DNA of 64,000 bases from Billgrantia ethanolica (GCF_021404305.1 NZ_JABFTX010000003.1:124001-188000), one strand, 5' to 3'. Counted from the stretch's first letter, positions 9,711 to 20,490 are shown. Made by a program: numbers and translations. The notes: generated from the letters alone by a model not told the origin.

Positions 9711-10481
9711 TTACCAGGTGTAGAGCAGCGTCACGCTGGTGGTATGGTCGGTGTTGGCATCGGCCGTCTCCGGCGGGCTCGAGTTGTGCCTAACCTCGTG
9801 AGAGAGACGCAGCGACAGGCGCGAGTTGAGCCTGGCGGTCAGCGCGGACACCGAGCGAGACGTGGTGTTCTCGTTGGCGGCTTCCACCGACATTTCCTGG
9901 CGTACATAGGAGTGGGGGGAGAGCGTCCACATGTAATCGAGAGCGGTGTACAGCAGCCCCAGATTGTCGTTCTCCTCATCCTTGATTTGGTCGAAGCGAT
10001 AGCCTGGCCCCGCTTCCAGCGAAAGACGGTGGCGCTGGGTATCGATCACGTCGCGTCCATAGCCGCCGATGGCAGTGAGCTGATGCTCGTAGCCGCTGAA
10101 GCGGTCCCGCTCCCAGCGGCCGAAGCCGAACAGGTAGTGGGGACCGTTGAAGTCGTAGCGTTCACGCAGCGAGAGCAGGTACTGCTCGGCGCTGGTGGTG
10201 CCGTCTCGGGTCACGTTGCGCACTTCACCACGCAGGGTGTGGCTCAGGCGACCCGTCAGCCAGGTGAGCCGGCTCTTGCCGATCAGGGTCTGACTATCGG
10301 TATTGCCGGCGAGGTGGGTGTAGCCGAGCTCGGCTTCACCGCTGAAGCCAGGGGCGTCATCCTCGGGTTGCGGCGGTGCATAAAAGACGCTGGCGGCAAG
10401 GGCGAGGCCCGGAAAAAGCAGAAGCAGAAGTGTGAGTCCCGAGGCACTCCATGGCCTGAGTCGTGGCCTGAGTTGTGGCAT
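9711..10481 (-). CDS. DUF481 outer-membrane beta-barrel protein (YdiY-like)
   Basis: The 256-residue product has a signal peptide (GLTLLLLLFPGLALAAS, cleavage near residue 30) and then alternating amphipathic strands typical of DUF481, for example GEAELGYTHLAGNTDSQTL and the final TTSVTLLYTW ending in an aromatic residue, the usual outer-membrane barrel signal. DUF481 proteins are sometimes called salt-induced outer-membrane proteins; their function is unknown. The start at 10481 places the signal peptide at the N-terminus. It stands alone between maeB and the PBP1a gene. Confidence 0.8.
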   Translation of the reverse strand: MPQLRPRLRPWSASGLTLLLLLFPGLALAASVFYAPPQPEDDAPGFSGEAELGYTHLAGNTDSQTLIGKSRLTWLTGRLSHTLRGEVRNVTRDGTTSAEQYLLSLRERYDFNGPHYLFGFGRWERDRFSGYEHQLTAIGGYGRDVIDTQRHRLSLEAGPGYRFDQIKDEENDNLGLLYTALDYMWTLSPHSYVRQEMSVEAANENTTSRSVSALTARLNSRLSLRLSHEVRHNSSPPETADANTDHTTSVTLLYTW

Positions 10482-10588
10482 GGCAACGAACCTGTCCTGT
10501 TGTCCAAGGTCAAGCCGCCTCGAGGGGCGGCGTTTCGTCAGTCGACAAGACGATGGCGGCATCCTTGCCGCCGGGAGTGGCGAGTCCT

Positions 10589-13114
10589 CTAGAAGATCGC
10601 CTCATAGCTACCGGTGCCCTGGGAGCCGCTGCGCTGCTCGATCTCCTGCTCGACGCGGCGAGGTTCCATGTCGGGCAGATAGTCCGGATGGAAGATCTCG
10701 CTGATCCCACCGGACTGGCCGTCGGCCAGACGACGGCCGGTCTGGGCGTCGACGCGGGCAGTGACGAGGCCGGCAGGCGGTTCGGGCCTGGCTTCCGGGC
10801 GGCCGTTGAGCGCATTGCCCATGAAGTCGATCCAGATCGGCAGGGCGGCGTTACCGCCGTATTCGGCGATGGTCTCGTTGTTGTCCTTGCCGATCCAGAC
10901 GGTGACCACCAAGTCGTCGTTGTAGCCGGCGAACCAGCCGTCACGCTGGTTGTTGGTGGTGCCGGTCTTGCCCACCACGTCGTTGCGATTGAGCGAAAGC
11001 GCGGAGCGCCCGGTGCCGCTCTCGATCACGTCGCGCAGCATGTCGCGCAGAATGTAGACGGCGGTGGGGTCGGCGACCCGGGGGGCCACGTCATAGGTCC
11101 GGCCATCGATGACGACCTCGGTCTGACCCTCGTCGCAGCTACGGCAGGCGATGGCCGGGCGGGCCTCGTCGAGCACGTTGTCGTCGCTGCCGCGGGAGAC
11201 GCGCTCGATGAACCACGGCGACACCCGAAGACCGCCGTTGGCCAGTACGGCATAGGCATTGGTCATCTCCAGCGGCGTCAGGTCGGCGCTGCCCAGCGCC
11301 AGCGACAGGCCGTGGGGCAAGCGGCTGCGGCTGAAGCCGAAGCCTTCCAGGTACTCGATGGTGCTGTCGAGGCCCAGGGTCTGCAGTATGCGGATGGTCA
11401 CCAGGTTGCGGGAGCGGGCCAGGGCTTCGCGCAGCCGGGTCGGGCCGAGGAAATCGCCGCTGGCATTCACCGGACGCCACAGGCTGCTGCCGTCGTGCAT
11501 GACCACGGGGGCGTCGTTGACCACGGTGGAGGCGGTCATCAGGCCGGTATCCAACGCGGCGAGGAAGACGAACGGCTTGAAGATCGAGCCGGACTGGCGC
11601 TGGGCCTGCACCGCGCGATTGAACTTGCTGGCGTTGAAGCTGAAGCCGCCCTGAAGGGCGAGAATGGCGCCGGTGTCAGGCTCCATCACCACGATCGAGC
11701 CTTCGGCGTCGGGGCGCTGGGAGAGCCGCCAGCTGCCATCGTTGCGCTGCAGGATGCGTACCAGGTCACCGCGCGCGGCGATCTCGCTCGCCGAGCTCGG
11801 CTCCGGCCCACGGGCCCTGGGGCTACGGTAGGCGCGGGCCCAGGACAGGCCGTCCCAGTTCAGTGTGACGAGCTCGCCGCCACGGGTCAGTACGCGCATC
11901 TCGCGCCCTTCGCTGGCCACCACGATGGCCGGCTGTAGCGGGCCGAAGCCGGGGGTCCGCTCGAGTACCCGCAGCCAGTTGCTGACGTCGCCTTCGATGC
12001 CTTCCACGCGGGTCTGGCTGCGCTCGGCGGCCTGGCGGGCGGTCTGCATGATCTCCGGCGACTCGGCCAGCTCTTCCTCCAGGCCGCGGCGCTCGGTGCG
12101 GGCCTGAGCCTCGGCCAGACTCGAGGGAATTTCACGCTCCTCCGGGCCGCGCCAGCCATGGCGGGTGTCGTAATCGATCAGGCCGCGGGCCAGAGCCTGG
12201 CGGGCGTAGGGCTGCAGCTCGCTGTCCAGCGTGGTGTGGATGCGATAGCCGCCGGTATAGGCTTCCTCGCCGAAGCGCTCCACGGCGTACTGACGTGCCA
12301 TCTCTGCCACGTAATCGGCGTCGACCTCGATCTGGGCCACGTGGCGGCGGGCCGTGACCGGCTCCTGCACGGCGGCTTCGTAGGTCGCCTGGTCGATGTT
12401 GCCGAGCTGGCGCATGCGGTAGAGGATCCAGTTGCGGCGGATCAGCGAGCGCTCGGGATTGGCCAGCGGGTTGAACGACGAAGGTGCCTTGGGCAGGCCG
12501 GCGATCATCGCCTTCTCTGCCAGGGTCAGCTCTTCCAGCGGCTTGTTGTAGTAGACCTCCGCGGCGGCGGCGATGCCGTAGGCGCGGTTGCCCAGGAAGA
12601 TCTTGTTGACGTAGAGCTCGAGGATCTCCTCCTTGGTAAGGATGCGCTCCATCTGCAGTGCCAGCAGGATTTCTCGAATCTTGCGGGTGAAGGTGCGGTC
12701 GAGCGTGAGCAGGTAGTTGCGCGCCACCTGCATGGTGATGGTGGAGCCGCCCGACTGGATGTCGCCACCGCTGGAGACCAGTTCCACGGCGGCTCGCGCC
12801 AGGCCGCGGGGATCGACGCCGCGATGCTCGAAGAAGGAGGCGTCCTCGGCGGCCAGCAGTGCCTGGATGAAGTCCTCGGGTATCTCGTCGAAGGAGACCG
12901 CCATGCGGCGCTCTTCGCCGAACTCGCCGATCAGCTTGCCGTCACGGGTGAAGACGCGCAGCGGCGTGTGCAGCTCGAAGTCCTGCAACTGGCGCACGTC
13001 GGGCAGGCCGGGTGAGAAGTAGAGGGCCGCCCCGGCCACGCTGAGTAGAGCAGCGGCGGTCAAGGATACCAATAGCCAGAAGGCCGAGAAAACCAAAGTC
13101 TTGATCCACTTCAT
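10589..13114 (-). CDS. mrcA: Penicillin-binding protein 1A, bifunctional peptidoglycan synthase
   Basis: This 841-residue class A PBP polymerises and cross-links peptidoglycan at the inner membrane. An N-terminal membrane anchor spans about residues 7-32. The glycosyltransferase domain shows EDASFFEHRGVDPRGLARA, GGSTITMQVARN and KEEILELYVNKIFLG. The transpeptidase has the active Ser in SGSIFKPF, the SRN motif in ARSRNLVT, and KTGTTNN. It is transcribed divergently from the pilMNOPQ operon, the same arrangement as in Pseudomonas and Escherichia relatives. Confidence 0.97.
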   Translation of the reverse strand: MKWIKTLVFSAFWLLVSLTAAALLSVAGAALYFSPGLPDVRQLQDFELHTPLRVFTRDGKLIGEFGEERRMAVSFDEIPEDFIQALLAAEDASFFEHRGVDPRGLARAAVELVSSGGDIQSGGSTITMQVARNYLLTLDRTFTRKIREILLALQMERILTKEEILELYVNKIFLGNRAYGIAAAAEVYYNKPLEELTLAEKAMIAGLPKAPSSFNPLANPERSLIRRNWILYRMRQLGNIDQATYEAAVQEPVTARRHVAQIEVDADYVAEMARQYAVERFGEEAYTGGYRIHTTLDSELQPYARQALARGLIDYDTRHGWRGPEEREIPSSLAEAQARTERRGLEEELAESPEIMQTARQAAERSQTRVEGIEGDVSNWLRVLERTPGFGPLQPAIVVASEGREMRVLTRGGELVTLNWDGLSWARAYRSPRARGPEPSSASEIAARGDLVRILQRNDGSWRLSQRPDAEGSIVVMEPDTGAILALQGGFSFNASKFNRAVQAQRQSGSIFKPFVFLAALDTGLMTASTVVNDAPVVMHDGSSLWRPVNASGDFLGPTRLREALARSRNLVTIRILQTLGLDSTIEYLEGFGFSRSRLPHGLSLALGSADLTPLEMTNAYAVLANGGLRVSPWFIERVSRGSDDNVLDEARPAIACRSCDEGQTEVVIDGRTYDVAPRVADPTAVYILRDMLRDVIESGTGRSALSLNRNDVVGKTGTTNNQRDGWFAGYNDDLVVTVWIGKDNNETIAEYGGNAALPIWIDFMGNALNGRPEARPEPPAGLVTARVDAQTGRRLADGQSGGISEIFHPDYLPDMEPRRVEQEIEQRSGSQGTGSYEAIF

Positions 13115-13182
13115 GAAAAGGCGTTGTCCGTGGTGAGAGCATGAAGAAAGGGCGATGAAAGGAAGCCTTCGCTGGCCTGCAC

Positions 13183-13188
13183 ATTATA
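13183..13188 (-). promoter_or_regulatory. Candidate -10 box of mrcA
   Basis: TATAAT is read on the minus strand 69 bases before the mrcA start, in the 270-base gap shared with pilM. No good -35 box lies at the right distance, so this is tentative. Confidence 0.4.
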
Positions 13189-13384
13189 AGGAATCCGGAC
13201 CTGCTACCACCAGCGTTGAGGGAGTGTCCGTCCAACTTTGTGTGAGCTGGCCAAATTTCAGGTAACCTCGGCCACAGAGAGCGAGTATGATTTCTGCCAG
13301 CCTTGGCGTACCAGATACCCTGAGGCGCATAATCATAATGTAGGACAGGCGCTCATCGCAGCGTATACGCAAGGGCAACGATTG

Positions 13385-14446
13385 ATGCGACTCAGACCCT
13401 CCGGTAAAGGGTTGATCGGTGTCGACATTACCTCGGCAACGGTCAAGCTGATCGAACTCAGGCGGATGGGTGCCCGCTACCAGATCGAAAGCTATGCCGT
13501 CAGACCACTGCGTGAAGGTGCCGTGGTCGAACGGCGCATTCGCGACATGGGCGAAGTGGCCGACGTGCTGCGGCGAGCCGTGGAGAGCGCCCGGCCAACG
13601 TCACGCCAGGCCGTGGCAGCCGTCCCGGCCAGTGCCGCCATCACCAAGACCCTCACGCTTCCCGCCTCGCTCAACGATGACGAGATCGAGGCGCGCATTC
13701 AACTCGAATCTGACAAGCACATTCCGTTTCCGTTCAGTGAGGTGGCGTTCGATTTTCAGCGCCTCGGACTGAACGCCCGCTACGGCGATCAGCAAGACGT
13801 GCTGCTGGTCGCCTGCCGACAGCAGGACGTGCACCAGCTTACCGATGCGCTGAGCCAGGCTGGCCTGATACCGGCGGCGGTGGATGTGGAAGCCTTTGCC
13901 ATGGAACGCGCCTTCGGTGAGCTACGCCAGCAGCTGCCGCCCGCGGCGGGCGAGGACGACTGCGTGGCGCTGGTCGACATCGGCGCCACCATGAACGCTT
14001 TTCACGTGCTGCGCGGTGGTCGCATCGTCTACAGCCGCGACACCGTCTTCGGCGGTCGTCAGCTCACCGAGGAGATTCGTGCACGCTATGGCTTGACCCT
14101 GGAGGAGGCAGGGCTGGCCAAGAAGCGCGGCGGCCTGCCCGAGGATTACCACGCCAGCGTACTGAGCCCTTTCATCGAAACCATCGTTCAGCAGGTCGGA
14201 CGCTCGCTGCAGCTCTACTACACCGCGGGGCGCAAGCATGAGGTGAAGCGCATGGTCCTCGCCGGCGGCTCCAGCGTGATTCCGGGGCTGGCCGAGCGGC
14301 TCGCCCAGGAGAGCGCCATGCAGGTGGTGATCGCCAATCCTTTCCTGCGCATGAAGATCAATTCACGTATCGACGTGCAGACCCTGGCCAGCGATGCGCC
14401 GGCCATGGTGACCGCTTGCGGCCTGGCGATGAGGTCGGTCTCATGA
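13385..14446 (+). CDS. pilM: Type IV pilus inner-membrane platform protein PilM
   Basis: PilM is an actin-fold cytoplasmic protein that links the pilus motors to the PilN/PilO alignment complex. The 353-residue protein has GLIGVDITSATVKLIEL (phosphate 1 loop), IEARIQLESDKHIPFP, the ALVDIGATMNAFHVL loop and VLAGGSSVIPGLAERL, as expected of FtsA-like folds. The start at 13385 matches family length; the open frame runs upstream to 13238. It is the first gene of pilMNOPQ. Confidence 0.94.
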   Translation: MRLRPSGKGLIGVDITSATVKLIELRRMGARYQIESYAVRPLREGAVVERRIRDMGEVADVLRRAVESARPTSRQAVAAVPASAAITKTLTLPASLNDDEIEARIQLESDKHIPFPFSEVAFDFQRLGLNARYGDQQDVLLVACRQQDVHQLTDALSQAGLIPAAVDVEAFAMERAFGELRQQLPPAAGEDDCVALVDIGATMNAFHVLRGGRIVYSRDTVFGGRQLTEEIRARYGLTLEEAGLAKKRGGLPEDYHASVLSPFIETIVQQVGRSLQLYYTAGRKHEVKRMVLAGGSSVIPGLAERLAQESAMQVVIANPFLRMKINSRIDVQTLASDAPAMVTACGLAMRSVS

Positions 14447-15024
14447 GCATCGAAATCAATCTCCTGCCCTGGCGGGAGCAGCAACGCGCCCGCCGCAGCC
14501 GGCGCTTCTATCTGGCTCTGGCGGCGATGGCGGTGTTCGGCGGCGCCGGTGGGCTGGGCATGATGCACTATTACGACATGGCAGTGAGCGCACAGCAGCA
14601 GCGCAACGCTCATGTACAGGCTCGCATGCAGCAGCTCGACGGCGACATCCGTTCGATTCGCGAATATGAAGCGATACGTGAGCGCATGATCGGTCAGGTC
14701 CAGGTCTTCAGTGACCTGCAGCAGGGTCGCTCCCAGACCGTGCGTGTCTTTCGCGATCTGACCCTGAGCCTGGTCGATGGCGTTCACTACACCCAACTGA
14801 GCCGGCAGGGCGATCAGCTGCGGCTGTCGGGCCGGGCCGAGAGCAACCATCGCGTCTCCGAGCAGATGCGTGCCCTGGCCGTCGCGCCTTCGTTCTCAGA
14901 GCCGGTGCTGTCGGAGGTCGAAGCCGACGGCGGCGGTGAGCGCCGTCGCTTCAGTCTTGGCGTGGTGCAGCTGATAGAAGGTGCCCAGGTGGCGGAAAGC
15001 GGTGAGGCGGGAGACGAGTCATGA
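14443..15024 (+). CDS. pilN: Type IV pilus assembly protein PilN
   Basis: The 193-residue protein starts MSIEINLLPWREQQ, which carries the conserved INLLPWRE peptide that docks into PilM. A single membrane segment follows (about residues 23-45, YLALAAMAVFGGAGGLGMM), then a periplasmic coiled coil and a ferredoxin-like fold. Its ATG overlaps the pilM stop as ATGA, so translation is coupled. PilN pairs with PilO across the periplasm. Confidence 0.94.
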   Translation: MSIEINLLPWREQQRARRSRRFYLALAAMAVFGGAGGLGMMHYYDMAVSAQQQRNAHVQARMQQLDGDIRSIREYEAIRERMIGQVQVFSDLQQGRSQTVRVFRDLTLSLVDGVHYTQLSRQGDQLRLSGRAESNHRVSEQMRALAVAPSFSEPVLSEVEADGGGERRRFSLGVVQLIEGAQVAESGEAGDES

Positions 15025-15644
15025 ACCTGCAAGCAGAGATTCGTCGTCTTCGCGAACTCGACTGGCGCGAACTGGACCTCAAGGAGTCCGGCACCTGGCC
15101 GCTGCTGCTGCAGTGGTTCTGCTGCCTGCTCGTGCTGGGCCTGACCTTTGCCGCGACACACTGGTACCTGGCCGGCCCCAAGGGCGATGAGCTCCAGCGT
15201 GCACAGGCCGAGGAGGTGCGCCTGCTGGCGGACTACCGCAACCGTGCCGCTCAGGCCGCCCAGTTGCCGGAGATGCTCGAGCAGATGGCCCGGCTCGAAA
15301 CGCGCATGAGCGAGCTCATGGCCATGCTGCCTTCCGGTGCCGAGATTCCCTCGCTGATCGACAGCGTCAGCGAAACCGCCCTCGACCACCACCTGACGAT
15401 CGACTTCATTCGTCTGCGCAGCACCGTGGAGCGTGACTTCTATATCGAGCGACCTTTCGACATCCAGGTAGAGGGCGAATACCACCACATTGCCGGCTTC
15501 CTTGCCGGCGTTGCGGCATTGCCACGTATCGTCACGCTGCACGACTTCGTGCTGGCGCCGGTGGAGGGTGGCGATCGTCTGCGTCTCTCCATGCTGGCCA
15601 GAACCTACAGCTATCGGCCGCAGGGCGGGGAGGAGGCGCGATGA
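15021..15644 (+). CDS. pilO: Type IV pilus assembly protein PilO
   Basis: The 207-residue protein has a cytoplasmic N-terminus (LRELDWRELDLKESGTWP), a membrane segment near residues 31-47 (LLQWFCCLLVLGLTFAA), a coiled coil around residues 55-105 and a periplasmic domain with EGEYHHIAGFLAGVAALPRIVTLHDF, the usual PilO core. It overlaps pilN and pilP by 4 bases at each end. PilO forms heterodimers with PilN and contacts PilP. Confidence 0.94.
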   Translation: MNLQAEIRRLRELDWRELDLKESGTWPLLLQWFCCLLVLGLTFAATHWYLAGPKGDELQRAQAEEVRLLADYRNRAAQAAQLPEMLEQMARLETRMSELMAMLPSGAEIPSLIDSVSETALDHHLTIDFIRLRSTVERDFYIERPFDIQVEGEYHHIAGFLAGVAALPRIVTLHDFVLAPVEGGDRLRLSMLARTYSYRPQGGEEAR

Positions 15645-16162
15645 AAGTGCGCTGGCTACTGGTAGTGGCAACCCTGCTGGTGGCCGGCTGCGCCGATCCG
15701 CAGCTGGGCGAGCTGGACCGCCGATTGACCGACATTCGCAACGATCCCGGTACGCCGCGCCCGCTGGAAATGCCGGAGGTGCCCGACTACCAGTCGGTAC
15801 CCTACCAGGCCAGCGATCGCCGCAGCCCGTTCAGGCCGCAGCTGCCGGAGCCGGACGCGGTGCCGCGGGGCAGCAGCGACCTGGCGCCCGACCCCGAACG
15901 CGCCCGGGAGTCGCTCGAGGCATACGACCTGGAAGCGCTCAGGCTGGTGGGCATCTTGACCATGGGCGGCCAGACGAATGCCCTGGTGAGGGCGCCGGGG
16001 GGAGAAGTGCATCGCCTGCGCACCGGCAACCATCTGGGGCGCAATCACGGCCGGGTGGTCAGCGTCACCGACTCGTCGGTGCAGTTGGTGGAGCTGGTGC
16101 CCACCGGCGGCGGCGGGTGGATGGAGCGAACGGCTCGCCTGGCGCTCGAAGAGCGTCGCTAG
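15641..16162 (+). CDS. pilP: Type IV pilus lipoprotein PilP
   Basis: The 173-residue protein has a lipoprotein signal (LLVVATLLVAGCADPQ) with the lipobox Cys at residue 18. A disordered Pro-rich stretch follows, containing DRRSPFRP, and then a beta-domain (LRLVGILTMGGQTNALVRAPGGEVHRLRTGNHLG is its core). PilP bridges the PilNO complex to the PilQ secretin. It overlaps pilO by 4 bases. Confidence 0.93.
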   Translation: MKVRWLLVVATLLVAGCADPQLGELDRRLTDIRNDPGTPRPLEMPEVPDYQSVPYQASDRRSPFRPQLPEPDAVPRGSSDLAPDPERARESLEAYDLEALRLVGILTMGGQTNALVRAPGGEVHRLRTGNHLGRNHGRVVSVTDSSVQLVELVPTGGGGWMERTARLALEERR

Positions 16163-16221
16163 AGCAAAGTGCTAGTCGTGGCAGCAGAAGCAGTCGGAAT
16201 GGGCAGAGGGGAAGGGGAACG

Positions 16222-18348
16222 ATGAGACATCTGATTGGCACATTGGCGCTACTCTGCCTGGCATTGTTGGCGGCACCGGTGCTGGCGGCATCCACGCTGA
16301 CCGACCTCGACTTTCGTCAGGGCGAGCGCGGCGAGCTGCTGGTCGACCTGAGCTTTCGTGGCGGGGTGCCCGAAGTGCGCGGCTATCGGCTGGATGAGCC
16401 CGCGCGGCTGACCATCGATCTCGTCGATACGGCCAACGCCCTGGAGCGTCGCCGTCTCGACCTGGGCATCGGCGGCGTCGAACAGGTGACGGCGCTCGAG
16501 GCCGGTTCTCGTACGCGGCTGGTCTTTCATATGGACCGCCCGCTGCCCTACGACACCCAGCAGCAGGGCGATCAGCTGCGGCTGACCATCGGTGGCCCGG
16601 CGGCTGCGCCGGGCACGGTGCCCGCCCAGCCGGCGGCGTCGCCTCAGGCCTCGGCGCCGGCATCGGCTGCCCCCGGTGGCATGCCGAGTATCTCCGACAT
16701 CGACTTTCGCCGCGGCGAAGGCGGCGCGGGGCGGCTGATCGTCACCTTCGATCGGAGCGGGGTCGACGCCAGGGTGCGCGAATCGGGCCGTAACCGCATC
16801 GTCGCCGAGCTCAGCGGTGTCGACCTGCCGGAAGCGCACAATCAGGTCCTCGATGTCAGCGACTTCGGCACGCCGCTGCGGCGCATCACGCCGCGGGTCG
16901 GACGCGACGGAGTGACCCTCGAGATCGAAGGCAGCGGCGAGTTCGCCATGCTTTCCACCCAGAGCGGGCGTCAGCTGACCATCGAGGCGCAGCCCGTCAC
17001 CCAGCAGGAGCGTGAGCAGCGCGTGCGCCAGCAGTTCCCCTATACCGGCGAGCGCATCACGCTCAACTTCCAGGACATCGAGGTACGCTCGGTGCTGGCG
17101 ATCATCGCTGACTTCACCGGGCTCAACCTGGTGGCCAGCGACAGCGTGACCGGTCAGGTCACCCTCAATCTGCAGGACGTGCCCTGGGACCAGGCGCTCG
17201 ACCTGGTGCTCAAGAGCCATGGCCTGGCCAGTCGCCAGGAGGGCAGCGTCATCATGGTGGCGCCGGCCAGTGAGCTGGCCAACATCGAGCGTCAGGAACT
17301 CGAGGCGCGGGCCCAGGTCGAGACCCTGGCGCCGCTGGTCTCGGAGTACGTGCAGGTGCGCTATGCCCGCGCCGAGGACCTGGCCCAGCTGCTGCGCGGT
17401 GGCGACGGCTTCGGCCTGCTCACGGAGCGTGGCCGCGTGGCGGTGGATCAGCGCACCAACACCCTGCTGATCCAGGACACTGCCGACCAGATCCAGGATA
17501 TCCTGCGCACCCTGGACCAGCTCGACGTGGCGGTGCGTCAGGTACAGATCGAGGCGCGCATCGTCATCGCCCGCGATGGCGTGACCCAGGAGCTTGGCGT
17601 CAACTGGGGCGCGTCGTCGCGCGGCAGCAGCCGCCTAAACCTGGGTGGCGCCTCCACCGGCGTACCCACTGCCGTGACGGGCGACGGCTTCACCGGGCAG
17701 CGCGACCCGCGCGGCCAGTTCACCGGCGAGTTCGAGACTCCGTCCGGTAGCCGCTTCCAGCGCGGCGGCCTGGCCGTCGATCTGGGCAGTGCCAACCCCA
17801 TGACCAGCTTCGGCTTCGGCTACCTCTCTGGCGACATCCTGCTCGACCTCGAGCTGAGAGCGCTGGAGAGCGAGAACAAGAGTCAGACCATCTCGCAGCC
17901 ACGGGTGATCACCGCCAACCAGCGTACCGCCCTCATTCAGCAGGGCGAGGAGCGGGCCTTCCAGACCGTCAGCGATCGGGGTACCGAAACCGACTTCAAG
18001 GAGGCGCTGCTGTCGCTGGAGGTGACGCCGCAGATCACCCCCGACAACCGCATCATCATGGACCTGGTGATCACCAACGACAGCTTCCGAGAGGCCCTGC
18101 CGGGCCAGGCGCCGCCCATCGATACCAATCGCATCGAGACCCAGGTGCTGGTCGACAACGGCGAGACGGTGGTACTTGGTGGCATTCTCACCACCGAGCA
18201 GCTCAGCCGTCTGGCCAAGACGCCCTTCTTTGGCGACCTGCCTGTGCTGGGCAGGCTTTTCCGGTACAATGAGTCGAGCAATCAGAAGGTGGAGCTGCTG
18301 GTCTTCATCACTCCACGCATACTCGAGGACGGCCTGGCGATTCGCTGA
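16222..18348 (+). CDS. pilQ: Type IV pilus secretin PilQ
   Basis: PilQ forms the outer-membrane gate for the pilus fibre. The start at 16222 gives 708 residues with a signal peptide ([21 protein letters not shown]). Two AMIN peptidoglycan-binding domains follow, around residues 25-120 and 155-265, separated by an Ala/Pro linker. The N0 domain contains [26 protein letters not shown], the N1 domain includes [15 protein letters not shown], and the secretin core ends with [12 protein letters not shown]. The longer upstream frame lies over pilO and pilP and is not real. Confidence 0.96.
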   Translation: MRHLIGTLALLCLALLAAPVLAASTLTDLDFRQGERGELLVDLSFRGGVPEVRGYRLDEPARLTIDLVDTANALERRRLDLGIGGVEQVTALEAGSRTRLVFHMDRPLPYDTQQQGDQLRLTIGGPAAAPGTVPAQPAASPQASAPASAAPGGMPSISDIDFRRGEGGAGRLIVTFDRSGVDARVRESGRNRIVAELSGVDLPEAHNQVLDVSDFGTPLRRITPRVGRDGVTLEIEGSGEFAMLSTQSGRQLTIEAQPVTQQEREQRVRQQFPYTGERITLNFQDIEVRSVLAIIADFTGLNLVASDSVTGQVTLNLQDVPWDQALDLVLKSHGLASRQEGSVIMVAPASELANIERQELEARAQVETLAPLVSEYVQVRYARAEDLAQLLRGGDGFGLLTERGRVAVDQRTNTLLIQDTADQIQDILRTLDQLDVAVRQVQIEARIVIARDGVTQELGVNWGASSRGSSRLNLGGASTGVPTAVTGDGFTGQRDPRGQFTGEFETPSGSRFQRGGLAVDLGSANPMTSFGFGYLSGDILLDLELRALESENKSQTISQPRVITANQRTALIQQGEERAFQTVSDRGTETDFKEALLSLEVTPQITPDNRIIMDLVITNDSFREALPGQAPPIDTNRIETQVLVDNGETVVLGGILTTEQLSRLAKTPFFGDLPVLGRLFRYNESSNQKVELLVFITPRILEDGLAIR

Positions 18349-18890
18349 TGCAGGATTTGCCCAATCTGATATTGATCGGCCCCATGGGGGCGGGAAAGAG
18401 CACCATCGGCCGCCTTCTGGCGGCCGAACTTTCGCGTCAGTTCCTCGACAGCGATCATGAGATCCAGGCCCGCTGCGGGGCCGATATTCCTTGGATCTTC
18501 GACGTCGAGGGCGAGGCGGGTTTTCGCCATCGCGAAGTGCAGATGATCGAAGAGCTGACCGAGCTCGAGGGGGTGGTCATCGCCACTGGCGGCGGGGCGG
18601 TGCTGCGCGAGGAGAACCGTCGGCGGCTGCGCGAGCGAGGCACCGTCATCTATCTGTTCACCACCGTCGAACAGCAGCTCAAGCGTGTGGCCAAGGATCG
18701 CAACCGCCCCCTGCTGCAGCGCCCCGACCGCGAGCAGGTGCTGCGTGAGATGTTCGCTGTGCGCGACCCGCTCTACCGCGCCACGGCCGATATCGTGGTG
18801 CGCACCGACCGGCGCAGCCCTCGTGCGGTGGTCAACGAGATCGTGCGCCGCGTGCAGCGGCTGGTCGACCCTCTACAAGCCAAGGCCTGA
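18348..18890 (+). CDS. aroK: Shikimate kinase
   Basis: AroK phosphorylates shikimate at the 3-hydroxyl in chorismate synthesis. The 180-residue protein has Walker [13 protein letters not shown], the shikimate-binding DSDHEIQ and GFRHRE elements, GGGAVLRE and the lid region RPLLQRPD. Its ATG overlaps the last base of the pilQ TGA, so it is translationally coupled to the pilus operon, an arrangement widely conserved in gammaproteobacteria. Confidence 0.96.
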   Translation: MQDLPNLILIGPMGAGKSTIGRLLAAELSRQFLDSDHEIQARCGADIPWIFDVEGEAGFRHREVQMIEELTELEGVVIATGGGAVLREENRRRLRERGTVIYLFTTVEQQLKRVAKDRNRPLLQRPDREQVLREMFAVRDPLYRATADIVVRTDRRSPRAVVNEIVRRVQRLVDPLQAKA

Positions 18891-18893
18891 ACC

Positions 18894-20006
18894 ATGACCG
18901 AGAGCGAAACCTCTACCGTCCCGCGCACGCTTCAGGTGGCGCTGGGTGAGCGCAGCTATCCCATTCACATCGGTACCGGCCTGCTCGGCGAGCCCGCCTG
19001 GTTGGCACCCTACCTGGCCGGGCGCCAGGTCATGGTCGTGACCAACCAAGCGGTCGCTCCCCATTACCTGGCGCGCCTCAAGGCGGGGCTGCCGAGTGAC
19101 GCAGTGGTGCGCGAGCTGGTGCTGCCCGACGGCGAGGCGACCAAGACCCTGGCCAGCGTCGGTCTCATCTGGGATGCGCTGCTGGAGGCCGGCTTCAACC
19201 GCCGCTGCACCCTGGTGGCTCTGGGAGGCGGGGTGATCGGCGACATGGTCGGCTTCGCTGCCGCCTGCTATCAGCGCGGCGTGGCGTTCATCCAGGTGCC
19301 CACCACGCTGCTCTCCCAGGTGGACTCTTCGGTGGGCGGCAAGACCGGCGTCAATCATCCGCTGGGCAAGAACATGATCGGTGCCTTCTGGCAGCCGCGG
19401 GCAGTGCTGATCGACACCGATACCCTGCGCACGCTGCCGGCCAAGGAGCTCTCGGCGGGGCTGGCCGAGGTGATCAAGTACGGTCTGATTCGCGATGCCG
19501 AGTTCCTCGCCTGGCTGGAAGACGAAATGGCCGCGCTGAGAGCCCTGCAGCCGCAGGCGCTGGCCTGGGCCATCGAGCGTAGCTGCCGACTCAAGGCAGA
19601 GATCGTGGCCGAGGATGAAACCGAGCAGGGCGTACGGGCACTGCTCAACCTGGGGCATACCTTCGGTCATGCCATCGAGTCGCACCAGGGTTACGGCCAG
19701 TGGCTGCACGGCGAGGCGGTGGGCGTCGGCATGCTGATGGCGGCTGAACTCTCGCATCGGCTCGGCTGGCTCGATGCCGGCGACGTCGAGCGCACCGCCG
19801 CCATCATCGCCGCCGCCGGCCTGCCGCTGGTGGCTCCCGCCGACATGGGCGTGGAGGACTTCCTCACCCGCATGCGTCTGGACAAGAAGAACGTCGATGA
19901 GCGCCTGCGCCTGATTCTGCTCGAGACGCTGGGCCGGGCGGTGATCCATGACCAGACCCCCCGAGAGTTGCTCGAGGAGTTGCTGGCCACGTTCCCCCGG
20001 CGTTGA
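18894..20006 (+). CDS. aroB: 3-dehydroquinate synthase
   Basis: AroB converts DAHP to 3-dehydroquinate with NAD and a divalent metal. The 370-residue protein shows [12 protein letters not shown], the NAD loop [35 protein letters not shown], the metal-ligand Glu in LAEVIKYG and His residues in [11 protein letters not shown] and GEAVGVGM. It lies 3 bases after aroK. A strong hairpin follows, and no damX/dam-like gene intervenes before gltB, unlike Escherichia. Confidence 0.97.
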   Translation: MTESETSTVPRTLQVALGERSYPIHIGTGLLGEPAWLAPYLAGRQVMVVTNQAVAPHYLARLKAGLPSDAVVRELVLPDGEATKTLASVGLIWDALLEAGFNRRCTLVALGGGVIGDMVGFAAACYQRGVAFIQVPTTLLSQVDSSVGGKTGVNHPLGKNMIGAFWQPRAVLIDTDTLRTLPAKELSAGLAEVIKYGLIRDAEFLAWLEDEMAALRALQPQALAWAIERSCRLKAEIVAEDETEQGVRALLNLGHTFGHAIESHQGYGQWLHGEAVGVGMLMAAELSHRLGWLDAGDVERTAAIIAAAGLPLVAPADMGVEDFLTRMRLDKKNVDERLRLILLETLGRAVIHDQTPRELLEELLATFPRR

Positions 20007-20048
20007 GGTTTCCTCGGCGCTGGCGTTTCGCCGACTTTTCCTCTCTTT

Positions 20049-20090
20049 AGCAAGAAGGCCGCACGAAGCGATTCGTGCGGCCTTCTTGCT
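20049..20090 (+). terminator. Long perfect hairpin after aroB
   Basis: A perfect 19-bp inverted repeat (AGCAAGAAGGCCGCACGAA and its complement) closes a GCGA tetraloop. The stem ends in CTTCTTGCT rather than a pure T run. It is the probable end of the pilM-aroB transcript. Confidence 0.8.
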
Positions 20091-20490
20091 GTTCCGCGAA
20101 TGCTGTTCTGAACTGATCAGAGCGACACATGTTGCGCTTCAGGCATCAAATCCGTATGCCTCATGCCGTATCGGCATGGGGAAAACGGGTATTTTTAGAC
20201 TAAAGGCGCATGCCTGATTCTAATCGTTTGAAATCCGTTTATGGGTTTCGCAAGTCGTTGAACTGGTGGTTTTTTTTGCTTTGAGTCATTCAGCAAGTTG
20301 CGGATTTGGCGAGAGTTTTGGAGGTGGCGTGGTGGGCGGGAGATTGCGCGGCGGGGCAGTAAGTGTCTATGCTGGGCGTCCTTTTCTCGCGACAGCGGCA
20401 GGCTGCTCTTGGCGGCCAAAATAAGAAGAAAACTGATTAGAATACATAACTGCTGTTGTTTGGTCAATAGTCATTTTCTGAGGCACGCCC
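20091..20490 (+). promoter_or_regulatory. AT-rich leader and promoter region of gltB
   Basis: This 400-base stretch has no credible gene. It is much richer in A and T than its surroundings, with a run of eight T at about 20268 and TAGAAT near 20438 as a possible -10 box. The long upstream region suits regulation of gltBD by nitrogen or global regulators, but I see no convincing operator. Confidence 0.4.
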